From Eubacteriales bacterium (GTDB lineage Bacteria > Bacillota > Clostridia > Oscillospirales > Oscillospiraceae), in NCBI GenBank assembly GCA_030531505.1, contig JAUNNH010000010.1:17017-81016 (forward strand): 64,000 bases of DNA, read 5' to 3'. Both the position numbers and the translations under genes were made by a program. Shown here in pieces: positions 25,700 to 32,706 of this stretch; the stretch's first letter is position 1; each line of letters starts with the position of its first letter. Below the pieces are notes generated by a model. The model did no database searches, was not told the origin of the DNA, and saw nothing but the letters and a program-made list of their open reading frames with translations.

Positions 25700-26381
25700 G
25701 ACGGAATTCTTTATAAGCCTCACCGTATTTGGAGAAGCTCGCCTTTTGCGCGCCGGCGCGGTCCAGTACCTCGACGAGCCACATTGGGATTGCCCCGGCG
25801 GTCTTCACTTCAAAGAGAGCCTGGTGGGGCGGCAGCAATACGTTGCCGCCAGGCGCGGCGGTGAGACTCATCTCCTCCCGCCTCCAGCGGATGTTCCGGT
25901 CGAAAGTTGCCCGCAGATTCGGATCCTCGGTGCAAAACCAGGCCGAGCGGTCGTAGCAGAGAAACACGGCGGGTTCCAGACTCTCGTAGAAGCATCGGAA
26001 GTAATCCAGTTCGCGGCCAATCTGACAGTCATAAGGCAGGGGAGAAGAACCGCTCATATAAGCCATTGCCTGGTCCTCGGCCAGCTCGATACGGCGCTTA
26101 TAGACGACGCCCTTGTATTTCTTCTTGAGCTCGAGAAAGACCCGCTCCTCCGGGAAGACGGGGCCGTAGCTGCGAAGACGGAGCTTTTCCTTATACACCG
26201 GCTGCTCAAGCGATCTTCTCACCAGCCGGAAGTCAGGAGTGTCGTAATAGATATTGCAGATCGTGCTCTCCCCGTGCGGGTCCGGGCGCATGTGAGCACA
26301 GAACGCCTGCTCGACGATAGCGCACTGCCGGCTGTCCAGCATGTATTTGATCTCATGACGCTGAAAGATGTTGTTCTCCAT
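25671..26381 (-). CDS. VTC-domain (polyphosphate polymerase-like) protein
   Basis: A 236-residue protein of the VTC domain family, whose yeast member makes polyphosphate from ATP. The tunnel-lining basic and acidic motifs are visible: RHEIKYML at the N-terminus, the IYYDTPDF segment, KEKLRLRSYG, LELKKKYKGVVYKRR, and a late FEVKTAGAIP strand. In bacteria of this group the product is not established. Start 26381 follows AGGAAAGGAC. It heads the three-gene minus-strand operon. Confidence 0.88.
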   Translation of the reverse strand: MENNIFQRHEIKYMLDSRQCAIVEQAFCAHMRPDPHGESTICNIYYDTPDFRLVRRSLEQPVYKEKLRLRSYGPVFPEERVFLELKKKYKGVVYKRRIELAEDQAMAYMSGSSPLPYDCQIGRELDYFRCFYESLEPAVFLCYDRSAWFCTEDPNLRATFDRNIRWRREEMSLTAAPGGNVLLPPHQALFEVKTAGAIPMWLVEVLDRAGAQKASFSKYGEAYKEFRHERIGVCCA

Positions 26382-26430
26382 ATTCGTCACGTCCTTTCCT
26401 GTGGGAGTGTCTGCATCATAACGCACCAAA

Positions 26431-26446
26431 CTTAGAGGAGACTTAG
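26431..26446. repeat. CTTAG-N6-CTTAG direct repeat upstream of the VTC operon
   Basis: Two CTTAG pentamers at 26431-26435 and 26442-26446, 11 bp apart (one helical turn), located 50-65 bases upstream of the VTC gene. The 11-bp period is typical of OmpR/PhoB-family response regulator sites; this is a candidate only. Confidence 0.35.
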
Positions 26447-26466
26447 ACACGGAAATCTTTTTTCGA

Positions 26467-26495
26467 TTGACGAATGGAGAGAAACTGCTTAGAAT
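26467..26495 (+). promoter_or_regulatory. Promoter for the GH31 gene
   Basis: TTGACG (26467-26472), 17-bp spacer, TAGAAT (26490-26495), 34 bases before ATG 26530. Confidence 0.65.
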
Positions 26496-26529
26496 TGTTC
26501 TATGGAGTTAAGAAACCGGAGGTTTCGAA

Positions 26530-28509
26530 ATGCTGACATCCGAATTGAGAGAAAACCTGTGGACGGTTTCACTGGACGGGAAGCTCGCGCTGCTCCACAG
26601 TCCGGAGCGGCCCTTTGTCACAGTCGTCCGCCGCGACAAACAATACAAGGCCAGCCGCGGCACCGTGAAGGAGACGGTGACGGAGTCGGAGCGCTGGCCG
26701 CTGACCAGATTGGAGCAGGAGGGGGAGACGCTTGTCTTCTCCGATGGCACGCACGCTCTGCGCGCAAAACTGGAGGAAGTGGAAAAGGGTGTGCGCCTGC
26801 GTTTTGAAGGGGAGGGCGGCTGGGCTTATGCTTTCCGCCTCCCGGCCATAGCGGACGAGGCGGTGTTCGGCGGCGGCGAGCAGTACCGCAAGACAAATCT
26901 GCGCGGCGAAAAGGTGGTGAACTTCGTCTCCGAGCATATCAAGGTCGGTACGATCCTCGAAAAAGGGCTTCTACCGCGTCTGCTCTACCAGGAGAAGGAA
27001 CACGCCGGCATCGGCAGTTACGCGCCCATGCCCGTTTTCGTCACCGATACGGGACGGCTGATCCGTTTTGACACTGCTGCGGACGGATATGCCGGATTCG
27101 GTAAGGAGGAATACAGTTTTGTTTACGACAGCTGCCCCCGCTCGCTGACCCTGCAGCAGGGGAACGGCTACCGCGAGCTCGCAGGCCTGCTGGCCGGGCA
27201 GATCCCGAACCGCCAGTATCTGCCGGACTGGTGTATGGACGGGATGATACTCGGTGTGCAGGGCGGGACGCAGACGGTGCTCGACAAGACCTTTGCCATG
27301 CTCGATGCGGGGGCGAAGATCTGCGGCGTGTGGAGTCAGGATTGGTCCGGCTGCAACCGGACCGTGATGGGCTATCAGGTCTGGTGGAACTGGGAAGCGG
27401 ATAAGCAGCTCTATCCCGGCCTGCGCGAGGCAATCGAAAAGCTCAACGCGCGCGGCGTGAAGTTCCTGGCTTATATCAACCCCTATCTCGTAAAGGGCAG
27501 CCGCCTGTATGAATACGCGAAGGAACAGGGCTATCTTATCACCCGCGCGGATGGGAGCGTCTACCATATCAAATCCACGACCTTTGACGCCGGCATGCTG
27601 GATCTGACGAACCCCGCAGCGGTCGCCTACATCAAGGAGACACTCATCAAGAAAAATATGCTGGAGCTCGGCGTTTCCGGCTGGATGGCGGATTTTGGGG
27701 AGTATCTGCCGCTCGACTGCGTTCTGCACGATGGGGATCCCCGCGAGCTCCACAACCTTTGGCCGGTGCTCTGGGCGCGCATCAACCGCGAGGCTGTTGA
27801 CGAATACGGCGACCCGGAGCGGATGTTCTTTATGCGCTCCGGCTATACGGGGGTGCAGAGCTATGCGCCGCTCCTGTGGAACGGCGATCAGCACACCGAT
27901 TTTTCCAAGGACTACGGCATGCCTTGCGTCATGCCGGCGAGCTTTTCCCTCGGCTTTTCCGGCGTGCCCATGGTCCATTGCGATATCGGCGGCTTTTTCT
28001 CATTCCTGAAGCTCAAACGCGATGAAGAGACCTTTACCCGCTGGATGGAGATGTGCTGCTTCTCGCTCGTGATGCGCAGCCATGAGTCGATCCGCCCCTG
28101 GGCCAACGCGCAGTTCGACGCGGCTTCTGTTCTTGAGCACACCGTACGCCTGACCGGGATCCACCGCGCGCTCAAACCCTATATCACGCATTGCGTCGAG
28201 GAGGCGAAGCGGGGAATTCCGGCCATTCGACCCGACTTCTGGCCGGTGATGGATTACGGTAAAAGCCGCGACATGTACAGCTATTTCCTCGGGGACGATC
28301 TGTTCGTCTGCCCGGTGATCCGGCATGGCGCCAGACGGCGGCGCGTATGTCTGCCCAAAGGGGAGTGGATCCACTTCTGGACCGGGAAGCGCTATCGGGG
28401 CGGCCGGCACAGTGTTCCGGCCCCGCTCGGCCAGACACCGGTCTTCTTCCGTAAGGACAGCCCTTACGCCATGCTCTTCTACGAAGCGGCCGGTCAGGGG
28501 GAACGCTGA
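26530..28509 (+). CDS. GH31 family glycosidase, YihQ-like subgroup with altered sulfonate site
   Basis: A 659-residue GH31 alpha-glycosidase. The nucleophile is Asp388 (GWMADFGEYLP) and the acid/base is Asp453 (WNGDQ), 65 residues apart as expected. Overall it resembles sulfoquinovosidase YihQ. Of the known QQRWY sulfonate-binding residues, the Gln of SQDW (Gln270) and a Trp 16 residues later (Trp286) are kept, but the Arg position 13 residues after the Gln is Gln283 and the Tyr 36 residues after the acid/base is Phe489 (HCDIGGFF). So it probably acts on a different alpha-glycoside. No signal peptide; cytosolic. Strong GGAGG RBS. No sugar transporter adjoins it. Confidence 0.87.
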   Translation: MLTSELRENLWTVSLDGKLALLHSPERPFVTVVRRDKQYKASRGTVKETVTESERWPLTRLEQEGETLVFSDGTHALRAKLEEVEKGVRLRFEGEGGWAYAFRLPAIADEAVFGGGEQYRKTNLRGEKVVNFVSEHIKVGTILEKGLLPRLLYQEKEHAGIGSYAPMPVFVTDTGRLIRFDTAADGYAGFGKEEYSFVYDSCPRSLTLQQGNGYRELAGLLAGQIPNRQYLPDWCMDGMILGVQGGTQTVLDKTFAMLDAGAKICGVWSQDWSGCNRTVMGYQVWWNWEADKQLYPGLREAIEKLNARGVKFLAYINPYLVKGSRLYEYAKEQGYLITRADGSVYHIKSTTFDAGMLDLTNPAAVAYIKETLIKKNMLELGVSGWMADFGEYLPLDCVLHDGDPRELHNLWPVLWARINREAVDEYGDPERMFFMRSGYTGVQSYAPLLWNGDQHTDFSKDYGMPCVMPASFSLGFSGVPMVHCDIGGFFSFLKLKRDEETFTRWMEMCCFSLVMRSHESIRPWANAQFDAASVLEHTVRLTGIHRALKPYITHCVEEAKRGIPAIRPDFWPVMDYGKSRDMYSYFLGDDLFVCPVIRHGARRRRVCLPKGEWIHFWTGKRYRGGRHSVPAPLGQTPVFFRKDSPYAMLFYEAAGQGER

Positions 28510-28512
28510 GAG

Positions 28513-28552
28513 GCGGCCGGTTTGGCAAGACAGCCCTTGCCAAACCGGCCGC
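28513..28552 (+). terminator. Terminator after the GH31 gene
   Basis: Perfect 17-bp stem (28513-28529 with 28536-28552) with a short TTT tail; the right arm contains the next gene's -35 box. Confidence 0.85.
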
Positions 28553-28565
28553 TTTACGTTATACT
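28537..28565 (+). promoter_or_regulatory. Promoter for the iron-sulfur flavoprotein-hypA operon
   Basis: TTGCCA (28537-28542), 17-bp spacer, TATACT (28560-28565). The -35 is part of the preceding terminator stem. Confidence 0.6.
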
Positions 28566-28631
28566 CTTAAAATAGGGGAGTATGGGACCGATGTCCCTTT
28601 CTATCTATTTATTTAAGGAGAGAGAACAGTT

Positions 28632-31313
28632 ATGGCAGAACTGAGACCCAAGATCGTCAAGCTGTGTCATATCATCGGCGGTATGACCGGCGTGGTGAAC
28701 AAGATCGATGAAAACGCACCGGAGTATTATTCCCTGGCCGGGATCCTGACCGACGACGAGGCCGACGTTGCCATCGCGGCAGGCCTGCGCAAGAGCCGCA
28801 CGGCGGAGTGGCTGGCTAAAAAGGTCGGCAAGCCCGTGGACGAGGTGGAAAAGCTTGCCAAGCATCTGGCCTGGATCGGCGTGTTCCGCTGCACGAAGAA
28901 CGAGGAGACCGGCGTGGACGAGTACTTCATGCAGATCTTCGCTCCCGGCATCATGGAGATGCTGGTTAACAACCAGGAACTGCTGGACACCCATCCCGAG
29001 GTCGGGCGCGCCTTTGAGGAATACACCCGCATCCGCATGCAGACCATGTCCCCGCTGATCCCGAGCGGCTATGGCCTGATGCGTGTGGTCCCCGTAGAGA
29101 GCGCCATCAAGGACATCCCCAATGTCCACGACTATGAAAAGCTGTCCTATTATCTCAATAAGTACGATACCTTCTGTGTCTCGCCCTGCTCCTGCCGTGC
29201 CTCCCGGACCTCCATCAACGACGGCTGCGGCCATCTGGCGGACGAGCAGTGCATCCAGATGGGCAAAGGCGCGGAGCACTATATCCGTACCGGCCGTGCC
29301 CGTCAGATCACGCGTGAGGAAGCGCTGGAGATCATCCACCGCGCCGAGGAGAACGGCCTCATGCACGACATCCCGAATATCGAAGAGGCCGGTGAGAGCG
29401 CCGCGATCTGCAACTGCTGCTCCTGCGCCTGCTTCGGCCTGCGTGTCGGCCTGATGTTCGGCGCGCGCGACGCGATCCGCTCCAACTTCGTCGCTGAAGT
29501 GGACGAGGCCAAGTGCGTTGCCTGCGCCCAGTGCGTGGAGGTATGTCCGGCCAACGCCCTGCGCCTCGGCCAGAAACTCTGCACCACCGTCAACATCGCC
29601 CCCGCCAAATACGCCAAGCTCTCCGAGCATATCGTCTCCAAGGAAGCCTGGAACCCGAACTACCGCGAGAACCGGCAGGATGTCGTGCCCACCGGCACCG
29701 CCCCCTGCAAGGTTGCCTGCCCGGCGCATATCCCCGTGCAGGGCTACCTGAAGCTCGCCGCCCAGGGACGGTATGAGGACGCGCTCGACCTGATCCGCAC
29801 CGAGAACCCGCTGCCCGCCGTCTGCGGCCGTATCTGCAACAAGCGCTGCGAGGCCGAGTGCACCCGCGGCGGCGTGGACGAGGCGGTCGCCATCGACGAG
29901 GTCAAGCGTTTCATCGCAGACCACGATCTGAACAAGGAGACGCGCCGCATCCCCAAGATGCTCAACCAGACCGGCAAGCCCTTTACCGAGAAGATCGCCG
30001 TCATCGGCGCAGGTCCCGCGGGCCTGAGCTGCGCCTACTATCTGGCGAAGAAGGGCTATCCCGTCACGGTTTTCGACCGCAACCCGGCCCCCGGCGGCAT
30101 GCTCACCATGGGCATCCCGAACTTCCGCCTCGAGAAGGACACGCTGAACGCGGAGATCGATATCATCCGCGAGATGGGTGTGACCTTCGTCTGCAACACC
30201 GAGGTCGGCAAGGATGTCACCATCCAGCAGCTGCGCGAGCAGGGCTTCAAGGGCTTCTATCTCGCCATCGGTGCGCAGAAGTCCGCCCCCATCGGCATCC
30301 CGGGCGAGGAGCTCGAGGGTGTTTACGGCGGTGTGGACTTCCTGCGTGAAGTCAATCTCGGCAACAAGCCCGCCGTCGGCAAGAGCTGCGCGGTCATCGG
30401 CGCCGGCAACGTCGCTATGGACGTGTGCCGCACTGCCGTCCGTCTCGGCGCGGAGAACACCTACATCATCTATCGTCGCTCTCAGGCCGAGATGCCCGCC
30501 GATCCCGAAGAGGTGGGCGAGGCTATGGAGGAGGGCGTGCAGTTCCGCTTCCTGAACGGTCCTGCCGAGATCCTGGGCGAGAACGGCAAGGTCACCGGCC
30601 TCAAGGTCGAGATCATGGAGCTGGGCGAGCCGGACGAAAAGGGCCGCCGCAAGCCTGTCGGTACCGGAAAGTTCGAGGTGCTTGCGGTCGACTCCGTCAT
30701 CGGGGCGATCGGCCAGCGCATCGACTGGGGCAGCCTGGATGTCGGAACGCTTGAGGTCGGCAAGAAGGGCAATGCCCTCGCCGACGAGCTGACCTACCAG
30801 AGCGCGCAGCCCGACATCTTTGTGGGCGGCGACTGCTTCACCGGCCCGAGCTTTGCCATCAATGCCATCGCGGCCGGCAAGGAGGGCGCGATCTCCCTGC
30901 ACCGCTATGTCCATCCGGGCCAGACTCTCACCATGGGCCGCGATCGTCGTGAGTATATCGCGCTGGACAAGAGTGCTGTGCAGCTTACGGTCGGCTCCTA
31001 TGACCGGGAGCACCGCCAGGTCCACGGCTACAACAAGGAAAAGGCCAAGACCTTCTCCGACGCGCGCGTCACCTTTACCGAGGAGCAGGTGCGCAAGGAG
31101 ACGGCCCGCTGCCTCGGCTGCGGCGCGACGAAGGTGGACGAGTATCTGTGCATCGGCTGCGGCATCTGCACCACCCGCTGCAAGTTTGACGCCATCCACC
31201 TCAACAAGGTCCGCGACTGGCACGCCGGCAAGTTCGAGACCATGCCGGTGGCCGCGGTCGGCGAGATCATCAAGAAGTCCGGCAACATCGTCAAGCGCGC
31301 GGTGAAGAAGTAA
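28632..31313 (+). CDS. Multidomain iron-sulfur / GltD-like FAD oxidoreductase
   Basis: An 893-residue soluble redox protein. Residues 1-170 look helical with a winged-helix-like start. A Cys-rich segment follows (SPCSCRAS near 186, then more Cys at 200-265), then a 2x[4Fe-4S]-type ferredoxin motif CVACAQCVEVCP (295-306). From about 355 comes the GltD module: an N-terminal Fe-S helical part (CGRICNKRCEAEC), the FAD site VIGAGPAG (457-464) and the NADPH-type site VIGAGNVAMD (about 588). The C-terminus has another CxxC set (CLGCGATKVDEYLCIGCGIC, about 827-850). It should pass electrons between NAD(P)H and Fe-S carriers. Partner unknown; coupled to hypA. Confidence 0.85.
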   Translation: MAELRPKIVKLCHIIGGMTGVVNKIDENAPEYYSLAGILTDDEADVAIAAGLRKSRTAEWLAKKVGKPVDEVEKLAKHLAWIGVFRCTKNEETGVDEYFMQIFAPGIMEMLVNNQELLDTHPEVGRAFEEYTRIRMQTMSPLIPSGYGLMRVVPVESAIKDIPNVHDYEKLSYYLNKYDTFCVSPCSCRASRTSINDGCGHLADEQCIQMGKGAEHYIRTGRARQITREEALEIIHRAEENGLMHDIPNIEEAGESAAICNCCSCACFGLRVGLMFGARDAIRSNFVAEVDEAKCVACAQCVEVCPANALRLGQKLCTTVNIAPAKYAKLSEHIVSKEAWNPNYRENRQDVVPTGTAPCKVACPAHIPVQGYLKLAAQGRYEDALDLIRTENPLPAVCGRICNKRCEAECTRGGVDEAVAIDEVKRFIADHDLNKETRRIPKMLNQTGKPFTEKIAVIGAGPAGLSCAYYLAKKGYPVTVFDRNPAPGGMLTMGIPNFRLEKDTLNAEIDIIREMGVTFVCNTEVGKDVTIQQLREQGFKGFYLAIGAQKSAPIGIPGEELEGVYGGVDFLREVNLGNKPAVGKSCAVIGAGNVAMDVCRTAVRLGAENTYIIYRRSQAEMPADPEEVGEAMEEGVQFRFLNGPAEILGENGKVTGLKVEIMELGEPDEKGRRKPVGTGKFEVLAVDSVIGAIGQRIDWGSLDVGTLEVGKKGNALADELTYQSAQPDIFVGGDCFTGPSFAINAIAAGKEGAISLHRYVHPGQTLTMGRDRREYIALDKSAVQLTVGSYDREHRQVHGYNKEKAKTFSDARVTFTEEQVRKETARCLGCGATKVDEYLCIGCGICTTRCKFDAIHLNKVRDWHAGKFETMPVAAVGEIIKKSGNIVKRAVKK

Positions 31314-31654
31314 TGCACGAGCTGGGATTATGCGACGCCATGCTGCGGATGGTCCGCGGCATCATGCAGGAGCAGGAGATCACCGAGGTCCAACGTATCA
31401 CCATCGAGGTCGGTACGCTCAGCGGAGTCGTCCCTGCCTATATGGAGGACTGCTGGACGGCCGTCGCGGACGGAACAGAGCTTGAGCAGGCGGAATTTGT
31501 GGTCGAGACCCTGCAGGGCACGGCCCAATGCATGGACTGTGACGCGGTGTTTCCCTCGGATGTCGACCACCTGATCTGCCCCGAGTGCGGCGGGCACAAG
31601 CTCACGCCACTCACCGGACGGGATCTGACGCTCAAGGAGATCCTGGTGCCGTAG
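31313..31654 (+). CDS. hypA: Hydrogenase nickel-incorporation protein HypA
   Basis: HypA hands nickel to [NiFe]-hydrogenase (or urease) precursors. The 113-residue protein starts MHE, with His2 the conserved nickel ligand, and has the zinc site Cys73/Cys76 and Cys89/Cys92. It overlaps the flavoprotein stop by one base (TAATG), so expression is coupled. No hydrogenase structural gene, hypB, C, D, E or F lies in the window. Either the target is elsewhere, or the protein is used with the multi-Fe-S oxidoreductase; the latter is speculation. Confidence 0.92.
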   Translation: MHELGLCDAMLRMVRGIMQEQEITEVQRITIEVGTLSGVVPAYMEDCWTAVADGTELEQAEFVVETLQGTAQCMDCDAVFPSDVDHLICPECGGHKLTPLTGRDLTLKEILVP

Positions 31655-31693
31655 AGCGCCCGAAGAGTGCACGGCAACAAGCCAAAATCGGAA

Positions 31694-31728
31694 AAGTCTC
31701 TGCTGCGCAGATTGCACGGCAGAGACTT
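31694..31728 (+). terminator. Terminator after hypA
   Basis: 10-bp stem (31694-31703 with 31719-31728) with a CCTTTT tail, 40 bases after the stop. Confidence 0.7.
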
Positions 31729-31775
31729 CCTTTTATGCATATTTTCGGTACATATTCACCTAAGAAATGGAATAA

Positions 31776-31818
31776 TTCACTGTCAGTGAAGAATAAAACG
31801 CTGGGGGACTATTATAAT
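31776..31818 (+). promoter_or_regulatory. Dyad operator candidate and -10 element before the XRE gene
   Basis: A perfect 7-1-7 dyad TTCACTGTCAGTGAA (31776-31790) lies 22 bases before a consensus TATAAT (31813-31818). There is no good -35, so the dyad may be the site for an activator or for the XRE protein encoded 65 bases downstream. Confidence 0.45.
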
Positions 31819-31882
31819 ATTCTTTAATTGAAGGTAAAATTAAGCTTGCGGTTGATATGCTATTCCGAGAGGCTGAGAGTAA

Positions 31883-32119
31883 ATGAAGGAGAATTATCGA
31901 GAACGGTTTCGGATTCTGGGATTAAAGATTGCTTATTACCGCAAACTGCGCGGCATGACACAGGAGCAGTTTGCCGAGGCGATCGGACGCAGCGTGAGCT
32001 TCGTCAGCCAGATCGAAGCGAACAATTCCTCAGTTGTCAAAGGTATCTCGATGGAAACGCTGTTCCTTGTTTCGGACAAATTGAACGTGTCGCTCTCCAA
32101 GCTCTTTGAGGATGTGTGA
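31883..32119 (+). CDS. Small XRE family transcriptional regulator
   Basis: A 78-residue protein that is essentially one helix-turn-helix domain (LKIAYYRKLRGMTQEQFAEA, then SVSFVSQIEAN), as in Cro/C1-type regulators without a sensor domain. It probably dimerises on a short dyad, and the perfect 15-bp dyad at 31776-31790 is a natural candidate. It precedes, by one base, a membrane protein and then the peptide ABC operon. The target set is unknown. Confidence 0.88.
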   Translation: MKENYRERFRILGLKIAYYRKLRGMTQEQFAEAIGRSVSFVSQIEANNSSVVKGISMETLFLVSDKLNVSLSKLFEDV

Positions 32120-32120
32120 G

Positions 32121-32657
32121 ATGGCAATTGATCGTTATTCCAAGGACTACCACCTGATCGACAGCGTTGACGAACGGGGGAGAATCCGCACTGAAACGAA
32201 GTACATCGGAGAAGCTTACGTTTTTCAGAACGGCCTTGATTCCGCCCGTGGGGCAGGGAAAGGCCTGGCGGCGTTGTGCGTGTTCTCCTGGATGGCTTTC
32301 CTGGCGGCGCTGTATTTTCCGAGCGTTGCAAGCCACAGCGTTTATGCCGTGCTGCCCTGTGCCTTTACCGCGCTGCCGCTGTGGTTCCTGAGCGGCGTGG
32401 CCGTCACCGCACTCCGGGTGAAGGAACCCTTCATCCATCGGGATGCGGACCGCTTCACGCTCCGACTGCCTGCCGCTGCTGCCTTTGCGGCGGCCCTCTC
32501 CGCCGCTGCCGTTCTCGGCGCCGCGCTTGCGCTCGGACTGCGAGGGCAAGCTCCGCTTGCCGGGGACTGTGTCTTTCTCGGCTGCAATCTGGTCTGCTTT
32601 GTGTGCGCCCTGCTCTGCCGCCGCCTGCGGGACGCGTTGGCCGTGCAGATTTCATAA
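32121..32657 (+). CDS. Membrane protein of unknown function
   Basis: A 178-residue protein with a 55-residue soluble N-terminus (IDRYSKDYHLIDSVDERGRI) and four membrane helices (about 55-165). The N-terminal segment is of the kind seen in small Firmicute membrane proteins downstream of XRE genes. It starts 2 bases after the XRE stop, so the two are co-expressed and the regulator may act with or on it. No family recognised with confidence. The region to 32706 holds the RBS of the next gene. Confidence 0.7.
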   Translation: MAIDRYSKDYHLIDSVDERGRIRTETKYIGEAYVFQNGLDSARGAGKGLAALCVFSWMAFLAALYFPSVASHSVYAVLPCAFTALPLWFLSGVAVTALRVKEPFIHRDADRFTLRLPAAAAFAAALSAAAVLGAALALGLRGQAPLAGDCVFLGCNLVCFVCALLCRRLRDALAVQIS

Positions 32658-32706
32658 GCTTATTATGTGCCTTTGGCGCTTAATAAAATATTATTCAGGA
32701 GGAAGA

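Noticed and set aside
28605-31223. Very long minus-strand open frame opposite the iron-sulfur flavoprotein
   Set aside because: High GC and biased codons leave the antisense strand without stops; the predicted protein is low-complexity and the plus strand has clear domains.
28632-31313. Glutamate synthase small subunit (gltD) as the full call
   Set aside because: Only the middle of the protein is GltD-like; the extra Cys-rich and ferredoxin parts and the lack of gltB argue against glutamate synthase.
31860-31890. GGCTGAGAG resembling the thi box of a TPP riboswitch
   Set aside because: The rest of the riboswitch (the ACCTGATCTGGATAATGCC-type half) is absent, and the downstream gene is an XRE regulator.
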